A stretch of DNA of 6,514 bases from TMP-86 sp031394735 (GTDB lineage Bacteria; Pseudomonadota; Gammaproteobacteria; Steroidobacterales; Steroidobacteraceae), in contig JANMXI010000009.1 of assembly GCA_031394735.1 (NCBI GenBank), positions 1 through 6,514 on the forward strand. Reading direction: 5' to 3'. The translations under genes and the position numbers were made by a program. The notes under the pieces are model-generated. The model saw nothing but the letters and a program-made list of their open reading frames with translations. It was not told the DNA's origin and made no database searches. Of this stretch, positions 1 to 6,291 are shown one piece after another (position 1 is the first letter of the stretch; every line of letters begins with the position of its first letter).

Positions 1-51
1 GCGAGCCATGTGAGCGAACTTGACTATCAGCTATATTTCGACACGATCTGA
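1..51 (+). CDS. Possible C-terminal tail of an upstream gene (partial)
   Basis: Frame 1 is open from the first base and ends at a TGA at 49-51, giving 17 codons (16 residues ending SELDYQLYFDTI). The other two + frames stop inside the first 30 bases. The stop lies 24 bases before the DUF1348 start, a spacing that fits the previous gene of the same operon. The tail is too short to assign to a family. Its ELDYQL stretch resembles ELDYRL inside the neighbouring DUF1348 protein, which may be chance. Alternatively this is simply upstream non-coding sequence: a TTGACT (20-25) resembles a -35 box, but no good -10 lies at the right distance. Confidence 0.35.
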   Translation, partial: ASHVSELDYQLYFDTI

Positions 52-75
52 CCTGCATTGAGGGAAGGAAACATC

Positions 76-540
76 ATGAGCCGCCCGCCCCTGCCTCCGT
101 TCACACTCGACACCGCCATTCAGAAAGCGCGCATGGCGGAAGATGCCTGGAACAGCCGCGATCCGGCGCGCGTGGCGCTGGCCTACACCGAGGACAGCCG
201 CTGGCGCAATCGCGCGGAGTTTCTGCAGGGGCGGTCGGCCATCGAGGCGTTCCTTGCGCGCAAGTGGGCACGCGAACTCGACTACCGGCTCATCAAAGAA
301 GTCTGGGGCTGCCGTGAAAACCGCATCGCCGTGCGTTTCGCCTACGAATGGCACGACGATTCAGGCAATTGGTTTCGCAGCTACGGCAATGAGAACTGGG
401 AATTCGACGAGCACGGCCTGATGCGCACGCGCTTCGCCAGCATCAACGATGCGCCGATTGCCGCGGCCGATCGCAAGTACCACTGGACGCTGGGCCGGCG
501 ACCGGACGATCACCCTTCTTTAAGCGATTTTGGATTTTAA
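76..540 (+). CDS. DUF1348 family protein (NTF2-like/SnoaL-like fold)
   Basis: The 154-residue protein belongs to the DUF1348 family, small cytoplasmic proteins of the NTF2-like alpha+beta barrel superfamily with no firmly established reaction. Visible family features are the N-terminal helix with AEDAWNSRDP (21-30), the segment YTEDSRWRNR (37-46), the block ARKWARELDYRLIKE (61-75), the strand RIAVRFAYEWHD (83-94) and the C-terminal YHWTLGRRPDDHPSL. Length is about normal for the family. I chose the ATG at 76 over an in-frame TTG at 58 because AAGGAA (65-70) lies five bases before it and the protein then begins at the family's usual point. It is followed after 10 bases by the flavin-binding protein gene, so the two are probably one transcript. 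The family is certain enough; the function is not known. Confidence 0.9.
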   Translation: MSRPPLPPFTLDTAIQKARMAEDAWNSRDPARVALAYTEDSRWRNRAEFLQGRSAIEAFLARKWARELDYRLIKEVWGCRENRIAVRFAYEWHDDSGNWFRSYGNENWEFDEHGLMRTRFASINDAPIAAADRKYHWTLGRRPDDHPSLSDFGF

Positions 541-550
541 CGAGGCAATC

Positions 551-1057
551 ATGTTCACGCCTGTCGTCAAAGCCATGCAGACCCGCAAAGGTTCGCGCGC
601 GCATTACCAGCGCATGGAAGACGCCGGCGGCTGGCGCACGCGGATCACCGATGAGCTGAAAGAATTCATCGAGGAACAGAACAGCGTGTTTCTCGCCACC
701 ACGAGCGCGGACGGTCAACCGTATATCCAGCATCGCGGTGGGCCACCGGGTTTTTTGCGCGTGCTGGACGAGAAAACCAATGCGTTTGCGGACTTTGCCG
801 GCAACCGGCAGTACATCACCTGGGGCAATTTGACCGAAAACCCTAAATTTTTTCTGTTCCTGATCGACTACGAGCAGCGTCGGCGCATCAAGCTATGGGG
901 AACTGCGGTGGTGGTCGAGGAGGACGCCGCATTGATCGCGCGCTTGAAGCCCGAAGGCTACAGAGCCAGAGCAGAACGTGCGATGCTGCTGACCGTGACG
1001 GGCTGGGATGAGAACTGCCCGCAGCATATTCCGCAACGTTTCGAGGTGCCCGCATAA
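551..1057 (+). CDS. Pyridoxamine 5'-phosphate oxidase-fold flavin-binding protein
   Basis: The 168-residue protein has the split-barrel fold of the pyridoxamine 5'-phosphate oxidase-like superfamily (COG3576 type), whose members bind FMN or related cofactors and are often annotated as predicted flavin-nucleotide-binding proteins. Recognisable pieces are the N-terminal helix region with HYQRMEDAGGW (18-28), the first barrel strands FLATTSADGQPYIQHRGGPPGF (47-68), ADFAGNRQYITWGNLTENP (80-98), FLFLIDYEQRRRIKLWGTA (101-119) and a C-terminal NCPQHIPQRF (155-164). It ends soon after that last motif, somewhat shorter than relatives with an added C-terminal extension. Start ATG 551 is preceded by GAGG (543-545 region); an in-frame TTG at 530 would overlap DUF1348. 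The stop TAA shares its last A with the ATG of the amidohydrolase (TAATG). A true PNP oxidase role is unlikely; the physiological reaction is unknown. Confidence 0.88.
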   Translation: MFTPVVKAMQTRKGSRAHYQRMEDAGGWRTRITDELKEFIEEQNSVFLATTSADGQPYIQHRGGPPGFLRVLDEKTNAFADFAGNRQYITWGNLTENPKFFLFLIDYEQRRRIKLWGTAVVVEEDAALIARLKPEGYRARAERAMLLTVTGWDENCPQHIPQRFEVPA

Positions 1058-2754
1058 TGCTCACTCTACTTTACGGCGCTGCGCTCACCGCGCAGCTGGT
1101 CATGGTTCACGGCAAGGTCATCACCGTCGATGCGAAGGATTCCATCGCGCAGGCGGTGGCGATCCACGACGGCAAGATCCTCAAAGTCGGCACGGATGCG
1201 CAGGTGATGGCGCTCGCCGGCAAAGACACGCAAATCATCGATCTCAAAGGCCGCACCGCAACGCCGGGCTTGATCGACACACATGCGCATATCTCCGGCG
1301 GCGGCTTCTCGGATCTGTTTGAAGTGCAGTTGAAGGATGCCACCCAGGTCGCCGACATCGTTGCGCTGGTCAAAACAGGTGTTGCAAAGCTGAAGCCGGG
1401 TGAGTGGCTGGCGGGACGCGGCTGGGATGAAGGCAAGCTGGCCGAGCGGCGGTACGTGACGGCGGCGGATCTGGATGTCGTGTCGCCGAACAACCCGGTT
1501 TGGTTGGAGCACACGACAGGACACTACGGCGTTGCCAACAGCAACGCGCTACGCCTCGGGCACGTCACGGCGGCGACGAAGAATCCCACAGCCGGCACAA
1601 TCGATCACGACGCCGACGGCAATCCCAGCGGCGTGTTGAAGGAATCCGCCAAAGACCTCGTCACCGACTTGATGCCGCCGCCGACGGCGGAGCAGCGCCG
1701 CAAGGGTATCGAGCACATCGTGCGGGTGCTGCACAGCGAAGGCATGACGGGCGCGAAGGATCCGGGCATCGGCGAGGAAACCTGGGCGGCGTACAAGGCC
1801 GTGCTCGCCGCCGGCGAACTGGACCTGCACGTCTGCGCCTTATGGAGCGGCGGGTTTACGATGGAGACCGCTCGCGCCGCCTTGAAGCGAATCCAGGCGC
1901 AACCCAAACCGCCGCAGTCCTTGGGCGATGGCCGGTTGATGTCCTGCGGCGTGAAGCTGTTCATGGATGGCAGCGGCGGCGCGCGGACAGCGTGGATGCA
2001 TCAAGACTGGAACAAGAATCGCAATGAAGTGGACAAGGGCAACCCGGGCTACCCCTCCACCGATCCGCAGGTGTATCGGCAGATCGTCAGCCTGTTTCAC
2101 AAAGCCGGCGTGCACATCGGCACGCATGCCATCGGCGATCAGGCCATCGACTGGGTGGTCGACACGTATGCGCTTACCTTGAAGGAGCAGCCCACCAAGG
2201 GGCTACGCGACAGCATCATCCACGCGAACATCCCTTCCGATCACGCCATCGATACGATGGCAATGCTGCAAAAAACCTACGATGCGGGCTACCCGGAACT
2301 GCAGGCACCCTTCACCTGGTGGATCGGCGATACCTACGCCGGCAACTTCGGGCCCGAGCGCTCGCAGCGTCTGGTGCCGCTGAAAACCTTCATGGCACGC
2401 GGCGTGAAGTGGGGCGGCGGTTCGGACTTCGACGTCACGCCGATACCGGCGCGCTATGGACTATGGTCCTCGGTGGCGCGTGAATCGCTCAAAGGCACCT
2501 ACGGTTCGCATCCGTTCGGCACGGCCGAGTCGGTGGATATCCACACGGCGCTGCGCTCGTACACCGCCTGGGCCTCGCGTCAAATGTTCCTGGAAGATCG
2601 CATCGGCACCCTCGAAGCGGGCAAGGATGCGGACATTGCCGTGTGGGACCGCGATCCCTATAGCGTGCCGACCGCGGCGCTGAAGGACATGAAGTGCGAG
2701 CTCACGCTGTTTCACGGCAAGGTCGTGTACAAGGCACCGTCGACGAAGCCGTGA
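1057..2754 (+). CDS. YtcJ-type metal-dependent amidohydrolase (Amidohydro_3)
   Basis: The 565-residue enzyme is a member of the amidohydrolase superfamily, COG1574/YtcJ branch, which hydrolyses C-N bonds in mostly unidentified substrates. A small N-terminal beta domain (about 13-70, LVMVHGKVITVDAKD) leads to the metal-binding motif DTHAH with His76 and His78. Further barrel motifs are GVKLFMDGSGG with Lys300, GVHIGTHAIGD with His353 and His357, IIHA with His389, and GGGSDFDV with Asp457. The C-terminal IGTLEAGKDADIAVWDRDP (517-534) closes the beta sandwich as usual. All expected ligand positions are present, so it should be active. The start is supported by the TAATG junction and CGAGG at 1042-1046. 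The first 12 residues (MLTLLYGAALTA) are hydrophobic but short and lack a basic n-region, so export is uncertain. The stop overlaps the next gene's GTG start. Substrate cannot be told from sequence. Confidence 0.95.
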   Translation: MLTLLYGAALTAQLVMVHGKVITVDAKDSIAQAVAIHDGKILKVGTDAQVMALAGKDTQIIDLKGRTATPGLIDTHAHISGGGFSDLFEVQLKDATQVADIVALVKTGVAKLKPGEWLAGRGWDEGKLAERRYVTAADLDVVSPNNPVWLEHTTGHYGVANSNALRLGHVTAATKNPTAGTIDHDADGNPSGVLKESAKDLVTDLMPPPTAEQRRKGIEHIVRVLHSEGMTGAKDPGIGEETWAAYKAVLAAGELDLHVCALWSGGFTMETARAALKRIQAQPKPPQSLGDGRLMSCGVKLFMDGSGGARTAWMHQDWNKNRNEVDKGNPGYPSTDPQVYRQIVSLFHKAGVHIGTHAIGDQAIDWVVDTYALTLKEQPTKGLRDSIIHANIPSDHAIDTMAMLQKTYDAGYPELQAPFTWWIGDTYAGNFGPERSQRLVPLKTFMARGVKWGGGSDFDVTPIPARYGLWSSVARESLKGTYGSHPFGTAESVDIHTALRSYTAWASRQMFLEDRIGTLEAGKDADIAVWDRDPYSVPTAALKDMKCELTLFHGKVVYKAPSTKP

Positions 2755-3704
2755 GGAATCCGTTCGATGCATTGTTGAAGGCGAATGGCCTGGTCGTCCT
2801 AGACGGCGGTCTGGCCACGGAACTGGAACGGCGTGGTGCGGATCTCAACGATTCACTGTGGTCGGCGAAGCTGCTCATCGAGCAGCCGGAGCTGATTCGC
2901 GCCGTGCATCTGGACTACTACAATGCGGGCGCGGATGTGGCGACCACTGCGAGTTATCAGGCGACCTTCGAAGGCCTCGCGCGGCGCGGGTTTAACGGCG
3001 ACGCGGCGGCAGCGTTGATGCGCAAGTCTGTGGAGCTGGCCGTTGCGGCACGTGAGGAATTTTGGGCGGAGCCTGAGAATCGAGTCGGACGCCTCAAGCC
3101 GCTGGTGGCGGCGAGTATCGGGCCGTATGGCGCAATGTTGGCGGATGGATCCGAGTATCGCGGGCATTACGGGCTGTCGGAGACGGAGCTGATGGATTTT
3201 CACCGACCGCGGATGCGAGTGCTTGCTGAACGTGATGCTTTCAGCCGTGCCGACGTGCTCGCTTGCGAGACGATTCCCTGCCTCATAGAAGCACGTGCGT
3301 TGGCGCGACTGCTGCCGGAGTTTCCGGATGCGCGCGCGTGGATCAGTTTCTCGTGTAAAGACGGCGCTCACAATTGCGAGGGCGAACGAATCGCCGATTG
3401 CGCGCTCATGCTGGAGGATCACGAACAGGTGATCGGCATCGGCGTCAATTGCACGGCGCCACAGCATGTCGAGTCGCTGGTGCGTGCCCTGCGCGCGAAT
3501 ACGCGCAAGCCGATTCTGGTGTATCCGAATTCTGGTGAGCAATACGACGCCGTAAAGAAGCAATGGCATGGCTGCGCCACGCCCAGCGCCTTCGCTCACA
3601 GTGCTGCCGGCTGGTACGCCGCGGGCGCACACATGATCGGCGGTTGTTGCCGGACCACTCCGGCGGATATCAGTGCTTTGAAAACCATGGACAGACTGCA
3701 ATGA
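2751..3704 (+). CDS. mmuM: Homocysteine S-methyltransferase
   Basis: The 317-residue cytoplasmic zinc enzyme transfers a methyl group from S-methylmethionine (or S-adenosylmethionine) to homocysteine, making methionine, without cobalamin or folate. E. coli MmuM has 310 residues. Evidence includes the N-terminal VVLDGGLATELERRG (15-29), DVATTASYQATFEG (62-75), ASIGPYGAMLADGSEYRG (121-138), the strand motif ACETIP (171-176), and the three zinc-ligand cysteines: Cys234 in GVNC and Cys299/Cys300 in GGCCRTTP. I chose the GTG at 2751 because it makes a GTGA overlap with the preceding stop and places DGG at the usual distance from the N terminus; an upstream in-frame start (2694) lies inside the amidohydrolase. 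The ribosome site is weak (GAAG), as expected for a coupled gene. No S-methylmethionine permease (mmuP) lies nearby in this window, so the methyl donor here is open. Confidence 0.93.
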   Translation: MRNPFDALLKANGLVVLDGGLATELERRGADLNDSLWSAKLLIEQPELIRAVHLDYYNAGADVATTASYQATFEGLARRGFNGDAAAALMRKSVELAVAAREEFWAEPENRVGRLKPLVAASIGPYGAMLADGSEYRGHYGLSETELMDFHRPRMRVLAERDAFSRADVLACETIPCLIEARALARLLPEFPDARAWISFSCKDGAHNCEGERIADCALMLEDHEQVIGIGVNCTAPQHVESLVRALRANTRKPILVYPNSGEQYDAVKKQWHGCATPSAFAHSAAGWYAAGAHMIGGCCRTTPADISALKTMDRLQ

Positions 3705-4552
3705 AGAGTTACCGTTTTCGTATTCTCAACGTGTTCACACGCGGCAGCGAACCCTTCAGCGGCAATCCGCTGTGCGTGTTCGAAAACGCGGTGGGCATGG
3801 ATGCCGACACCATGCAGTCAGTGGCGCGGCAGTTCAATCTGTCGGAGAGCACGTTTATTTTTCCGGCGGACACGGCTGGGGTGACCGCGAATGTGCGCAT
3901 CTACACGCCGGCGTATGAGATGGCCTTTGCGGGGCACCCGACGTTGGGCACGGCGTACGTGTGCCGCGCGCTCCGATTGGGCGGCGACACTCTACAACTG
4001 AAGATGCCGGCCGGCATCATTCCGGTCGTCGCCGCGAAGGATCGATGGACGCTGACGTCGAACGTGGCGACGTTTCGTGAATTGAACGAACCGCGCGCGA
4101 TGCTGGCTTCTGCGCTGGGATTGCAAGAAACAGACATCGGCGACCGTCCGCTGTGGATCGACTCGGGTAGCGAACAGCTCATCGTGCCGCTGACCAGCGA
4201 GGCGGCAGTGCGCAAGGCACAGCCGCGCGCGGAAATCCTGTCTCAGATCAAGAGCAACATCGGTCACGGCATGGCGTATGTGTTTCATGTCGGCAAGGAC
4301 GGCAAGGCGCTGTCGCGCTTTTTCTTTCCACAGGATGCCGCGATGCTGGAAGATCCTGCTACCGGGTCGGCGACTGCGAACTTTGGCGGCTGGTGGCTGG
4401 CGATGCAGAAGCCTTTGCCCATGTCGCTGCAGATTGCGCAGGGCGAATACTGCATGCGGCCGTCAGCGCTGTACCTGAACATCGACGCCCAACGTCAGGT
4501 GACGGTGAGCGGCAATGTGGTCGAAGTCGGTCAGGGCAGTTTCGAGGTCTGA
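3701..4552 (+). CDS. PhzF family isomerase/epimerase
   Basis: The 283-residue protein is a complete PhzF-family member with the duplicated diaminopimelate-epimerase-like fold. Signatures are NVFTRGSEPFSGNPLCVF (10-27), QFNLSEST with the predicted catalytic Glu49, RIYTP..EMAFAGHPTLGTAY (67-86), EDPATGSATANFGGW (217-231) and the late QGEYCMRPSALYL (247-259). Characterised PhzF isomerises dihydro-hydroxyanthranilate in phenazine synthesis, but most homologues, such as E. coli YddE, have unknown substrates, and no phenazine genes are near. The ATG at 3701 overlaps the mmuM stop (ATGA), and the protein then begins right at the family start; a longer reading frame (3563) would sit inside mmuM. The last 22 bases overlap the 3' end of the convergent glutathione transferase gene. 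Confidence 0.93.
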   Translation: MKSYRFRILNVFTRGSEPFSGNPLCVFENAVGMDADTMQSVARQFNLSESTFIFPADTAGVTANVRIYTPAYEMAFAGHPTLGTAYVCRALRLGGDTLQLKMPAGIIPVVAAKDRWTLTSNVATFRELNEPRAMLASALGLQETDIGDRPLWIDSGSEQLIVPLTSEAAVRKAQPRAEILSQIKSNIGHGMAYVFHVGKDGKALSRFFFPQDAAMLEDPATGSATANFGGWWLAMQKPLPMSLQIAQGEYCMRPSALYLNIDAQRQVTVSGNVVEVGQGSFEV

Positions 4553-5205
4553 CCGTACAGGTGCTTGTAGCCTTCCTTGTCGGCGGCGCGCTCGTGGCCC
4601 ATGGCATAGCCCGCTATCACGCCTTCACGCGCGCCGACGGCTTCGAACCAACGCTTCACGTTCGGGAAATCCTCGAGTGATTGTCCCTGCCGTTCATGCG
4701 GCACGATCCACGGCCAGCAGGCCATGTCGGCGATGGAATATTCGCCCGCCAGGTACTCGTGATCGGCGAGCTGCCGGTCCATGACGCCATACAGTCGATT
4801 CACTTCGTCGGTGTAGCGCTTGATGCCGTAAGGGACTTGCTCCGGCGCGAAGGCGCGGAAGTGATGCGCCTGACCCGCCATGGGTCCCAAGCCGCCGACC
4901 TGCCAGAACACCCACTGCAGATAGCTCATGCGCTGCCTGTAATTCTGCGGCAGGAAGCGCGCCGTCTTCTGCGCCAGATGCAGCAGGATGACGCCGGATT
5001 CGAACAGACTCAACGGACCGCCCGGAGCATCGTGATCGACTATCGCGGGGATCTTGTTATTCGGGCTGATCTTCAGGAATTCAGGCTTGAACTGCTCGCC
5101 GCGCGTGATGTCCACCGGCACGAGATTGAAGGGCAGTTCGCACTCACACAGCATGATCGAGATCTTCAGACCGTTCGGGGAAGGATAAAAATAGAAGTCG
5201 ATCAT
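4531..5205 (-). CDS. yfcG: YfcG-like glutathione S-transferase (disulfide-bond oxidoreductase)
   Basis: The 224-residue protein is a Nu-class/Ure2p-like glutathione transferase closely resembling E. coli YfcG (about 215 residues), which has glutathione-dependent disulfide reductase activity. The thioredoxin-like N domain has YPSPNGLK (7-14), where Ser9 and Asn11 take the place of YfcG Thr9 and Asn11, then FLKISPNNKIPAIVDH (43-58) with the cis-proline, and LSLFESGVILLHLA (65-78) with the glutathione-binding Glu69-Ser70. The helical C domain has LQWVFWQVGGLGPMAGQAHHF (96-116) and YSIADMACWPW (156-166). The start overlaps the Nudix stop as ATGA (5202-5205), with GGAAA just upstream, so the two are one operon. 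It is cytoplasmic; a role in oxidative or electrophile stress is inference from the family. Confidence 0.93.
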   Translation of the reverse strand: MIDFYFYPSPNGLKISIMLCECELPFNLVPVDITRGEQFKPEFLKISPNNKIPAIVDHDAPGGPLSLFESGVILLHLAQKTARFLPQNYRQRMSYLQWVFWQVGGLGPMAGQAHHFRAFAPEQVPYGIKRYTDEVNRLYGVMDRQLADHEYLAGEYSIADMACWPWIVPHERQGQSLEDFPNVKRWFEAVGAREGVIAGYAMGHERAADKEGYKHLYGQTSKLP

Positions 5206-5690
5206 GATTTTCCAGGTTCAGGTTCGGGTTCCGGCAGCAACGTGCCAGTGATGGTTTGATACGCCCACTGCACCACCGGCTTGAGCCGCGGCGAGACGAT
5301 GTTCAAGGCACTACGCGCATCGAACCAGCGCGCCTCGTGATGCTCGGGCATGCCGATCTCGGGGTTGATGGGCAGCATGATGTGATCCGCCTTGCTGCGC
5401 GCGATGTAATAGCGCGCGATCTTGCCCTTGCCGTACGGGCCTGTTTCCATGAAGTCAACGCCCCAGTCGAAGGAGATGTCATCCAGCGTGGTTTCTTCCT
5501 GCACTTCGCGTAAGGCCGCGTCGATGGGCTCCTCGCCCGGCTCCACCATACCCTTGGGGAAATCCCAATTGCGGTAGGAGCGCAGCAACAGGAAGCGCAG
5601 CTTGCGATCCACCGACCGCACCACCACCACGCCAGCGGACATGCGCGTTGGTTTGGCGGGGGATGGCTTCGGGACGGACTCAACGGGCAT
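5202..5690 (-). CDS. Nudix hydrolase (Ap4A-hydrolase-like subgroup)
   Basis: The 162-residue enzyme should hydrolyse a nucleoside diphosphate linked to another moiety; the WDFPKG motif before the box is typical of diadenosine-polyphosphate hydrolase-like members, but substrate is not certain. The core begins at SAGVVVVR (18-25), with FLLLRSYRNWDFPKG (33-47). The Nudix box runs 47-69: Gly47, Glu53, Arg61, Glu62, Glu65, Glu66 are present, but the usual Gly before the last hydrophobic residue is Thr68. A proline/glutamate repeat tail (PEPEPEPG, 153-160) ends the protein. I chose the ATG at 5690 since a longer frame (to 5864) would run into the divergent lipoprotein gene; ATG at 5642 (Met17) is a possible shorter start. 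The stop overlaps the glutathione transferase start by four bases. Confidence 0.9.
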   Translation of the reverse strand: MPVESVPKPSPAKPTRMSAGVVVVRSVDRKLRFLLLRSYRNWDFPKGMVEPGEEPIDAALREVQEETTLDDISFDWGVDFMETGPYGKGKIARYYIARSKADHIMLPINPEIGMPEHHEARWFDARSALNIVSPRLKPVVQWAYQTITGTLLPEPEPEPGKS

Positions 5691-5754
5691 GGTGTCAGTA
5701 TACGAAACCAAACGGAGTCTTGCCTTCGCGCCCGACAGCGTGCATAAAGCGGAC
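5691..5754. promoter_or_regulatory. Divergent promoter region between Nudix and META lipoprotein genes
   Basis: These 64 bases separate two divergent starts and must carry both promoters unless they lie inside genes. On the + strand a possible -35 TTGCCT (5720-5725) is 17 bases from a possible -10 CATAAA (5743-5748), each matching the consensus at four of six positions. On the - strand TATACT (within 5697-5702) matches a -10 at five of six, without a clear -35. Both -10 candidates lie so close to the start codons that the transcripts would have almost no leader, and neither gene has a strong ribosome binding site. Assignment is tentative. Confidence 0.35.
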
Positions 5755-6213
5755 ATGAAAATAAGGCTTCTCCTCAACACCGTTTGCGCCGTCGCCGTTG
5801 GCGCCGCTGTGCTGACGTCGGTAGCCTGCACCAGCCCACGTCCTTTGGAGACCGCTACGCACACTTTGACCGCGACTTACTGGAAGCTGACGAGCCTTGG
5901 CGATACACCGGTGACGGTGTACGAGGAACGCGAGCCTTATATGGAACTGCAGGCAGAACCCGCGCGAGTCGACGGGTCAGACGGCTGCAACCGCATGATG
6001 GGCAGCTACACGCTCAACGGCGCCAAGATCCAGTTCAGCAAGATGGCCGGCACGATGATGGCGTGCGTGAATGGCATGGAACAAGGCGCGGCGTTTACCC
6101 GAGCGCTGTCGATGGCTGCCTCCTACAGTGTCGAAGGATCGATGTTGACTCTGTTTGACGGCGAGGCAAAAAAGCTGCTGACGTTCGAAGCCGCCGCGCG
6201 CAAATCTCCTTGA
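5755..6213 (+). CDS. META domain (HslJ-like) lipoprotein
   Basis: The 152-residue protein carries one META domain, as in E. coli HslJ, an envelope protein linked to heat shock and novobiocin resistance. A signal peptide (MKIRLLL then a hydrophobic stretch to about residue 24) ends at a probable lipobox SVAC with Cys25 as the lipidated residue; Ser at the -3 position is less usual than Leu. The domain starts with YWKLTSLGDTPV (42-53) and includes the signature VDGSDGCNRMMGSY (72-85) and FSKMAGTMMAC (94-104), where Cys78 and Cys104 are the two cysteines of the family. It ends with MLTLFDGEAKKLLTFE. Start ATG 5755 is set by the signal peptide; upstream in-frame starts run into the divergent Nudix gene. 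A periplasmic, membrane-anchored location is likely; the molecular function of the family is poorly known. Confidence 0.88.
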   Translation: MKIRLLLNTVCAVAVGAAVLTSVACTSPRPLETATHTLTATYWKLTSLGDTPVTVYEEREPYMELQAEPARVDGSDGCNRMMGSYTLNGAKIQFSKMAGTMMACVNGMEQGAAFTRALSMAASYSVEGSMLTLFDGEAKKLLTFEAAARKSP

Positions 6214-6258
6214 AAACACGGCATTGGGTGATGATTCGGTGACGGGGCTGCGCTATGA

Positions 6259-6278
6259 TGCTGTATATATTCACAGCC
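6259..6278 (+). promoter_or_regulatory. LexA-binding SOS box upstream of the DUF222 gene
   Basis: The core CTGTATATATTCACAG (6261-6276) is an exact CTGT-N8-ACAG match with the AT-rich centre of the LexA operator of Escherichia and relatives. From memory, 18 of the 20 bases at 6259-6278 agree with the first operator of the E. coli lexA gene. It lies between the META gene stop and the DUF222 gene, ending 15 bases before that start. It covers a -10-like TATATT (6266-6271) and abuts another, TATGAT (6254-6259), so bound LexA would block transcription. No clear -35 box is seen. The binding itself is inferred. Confidence 0.85.
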
Positions 6279-6280
6279 TC

Positions 6281-6285
6281 AGGAG
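6281..6285 (+). promoter_or_regulatory. Ribosome binding site of the DUF222 gene
   Basis: AGGAG lies six bases before the ATG at 6292. It is the best Shine-Dalgarno sequence in the window and decides the start over a later in-frame ATG at 6364. Confidence 0.8.
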
Positions 6286-6291
6286 CGGGTC

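Noticed and set aside
20..48. Possible promoter with TTGACT (20-25) for the DUF1348 operon
   Set aside because: The -35-like box is good but the hexamer 16-17 bases on (CACGAT/ACGATC) is a poor -10, and TATATT (32-37) is only six bases away; the segment may also be coding.
1057..1095. Signal peptide on the amidohydrolase
   Set aside because: The hydrophobic lead is only about 12 residues, lacks a positive n-region and runs straight into the first beta strand of the domain, so it is too weak to call.
1066..1524. A 152-codon - strand open frame over the amidohydrolase 5' half
   Set aside because: Shadow frame of a well supported gene; no ribosome site or known domain.
2853..3701. A 282-codon open frame on the - strand across the homocysteine methyltransferase gene
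   Set aside because: It lies wholly antisense to a clearly recognisable gene with intact zinc ligands, is rich in Arg/His as expected for a GC-rich shadow, and shows no domain I recognise.
3701..4552. Phenazine biosynthesis locus
   Set aside because: Only a PhzF-family protein is present and no other phz gene is near; PhzF relatives are widespread in organisms that make no phenazines.
4681..5259. A 192-codon + strand open frame across the glutathione transferase gene, ending in Gly-Ser repeats
   Set aside because: It is antisense to a near-full YfcG match and its Gly-Ser end is just the other reading of the Nudix Pro-Glu tail repeat.
6214..6258. Terminator after the META lipoprotein gene
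   Set aside because: No GC-rich stem followed by a T run can be drawn in this stretch.
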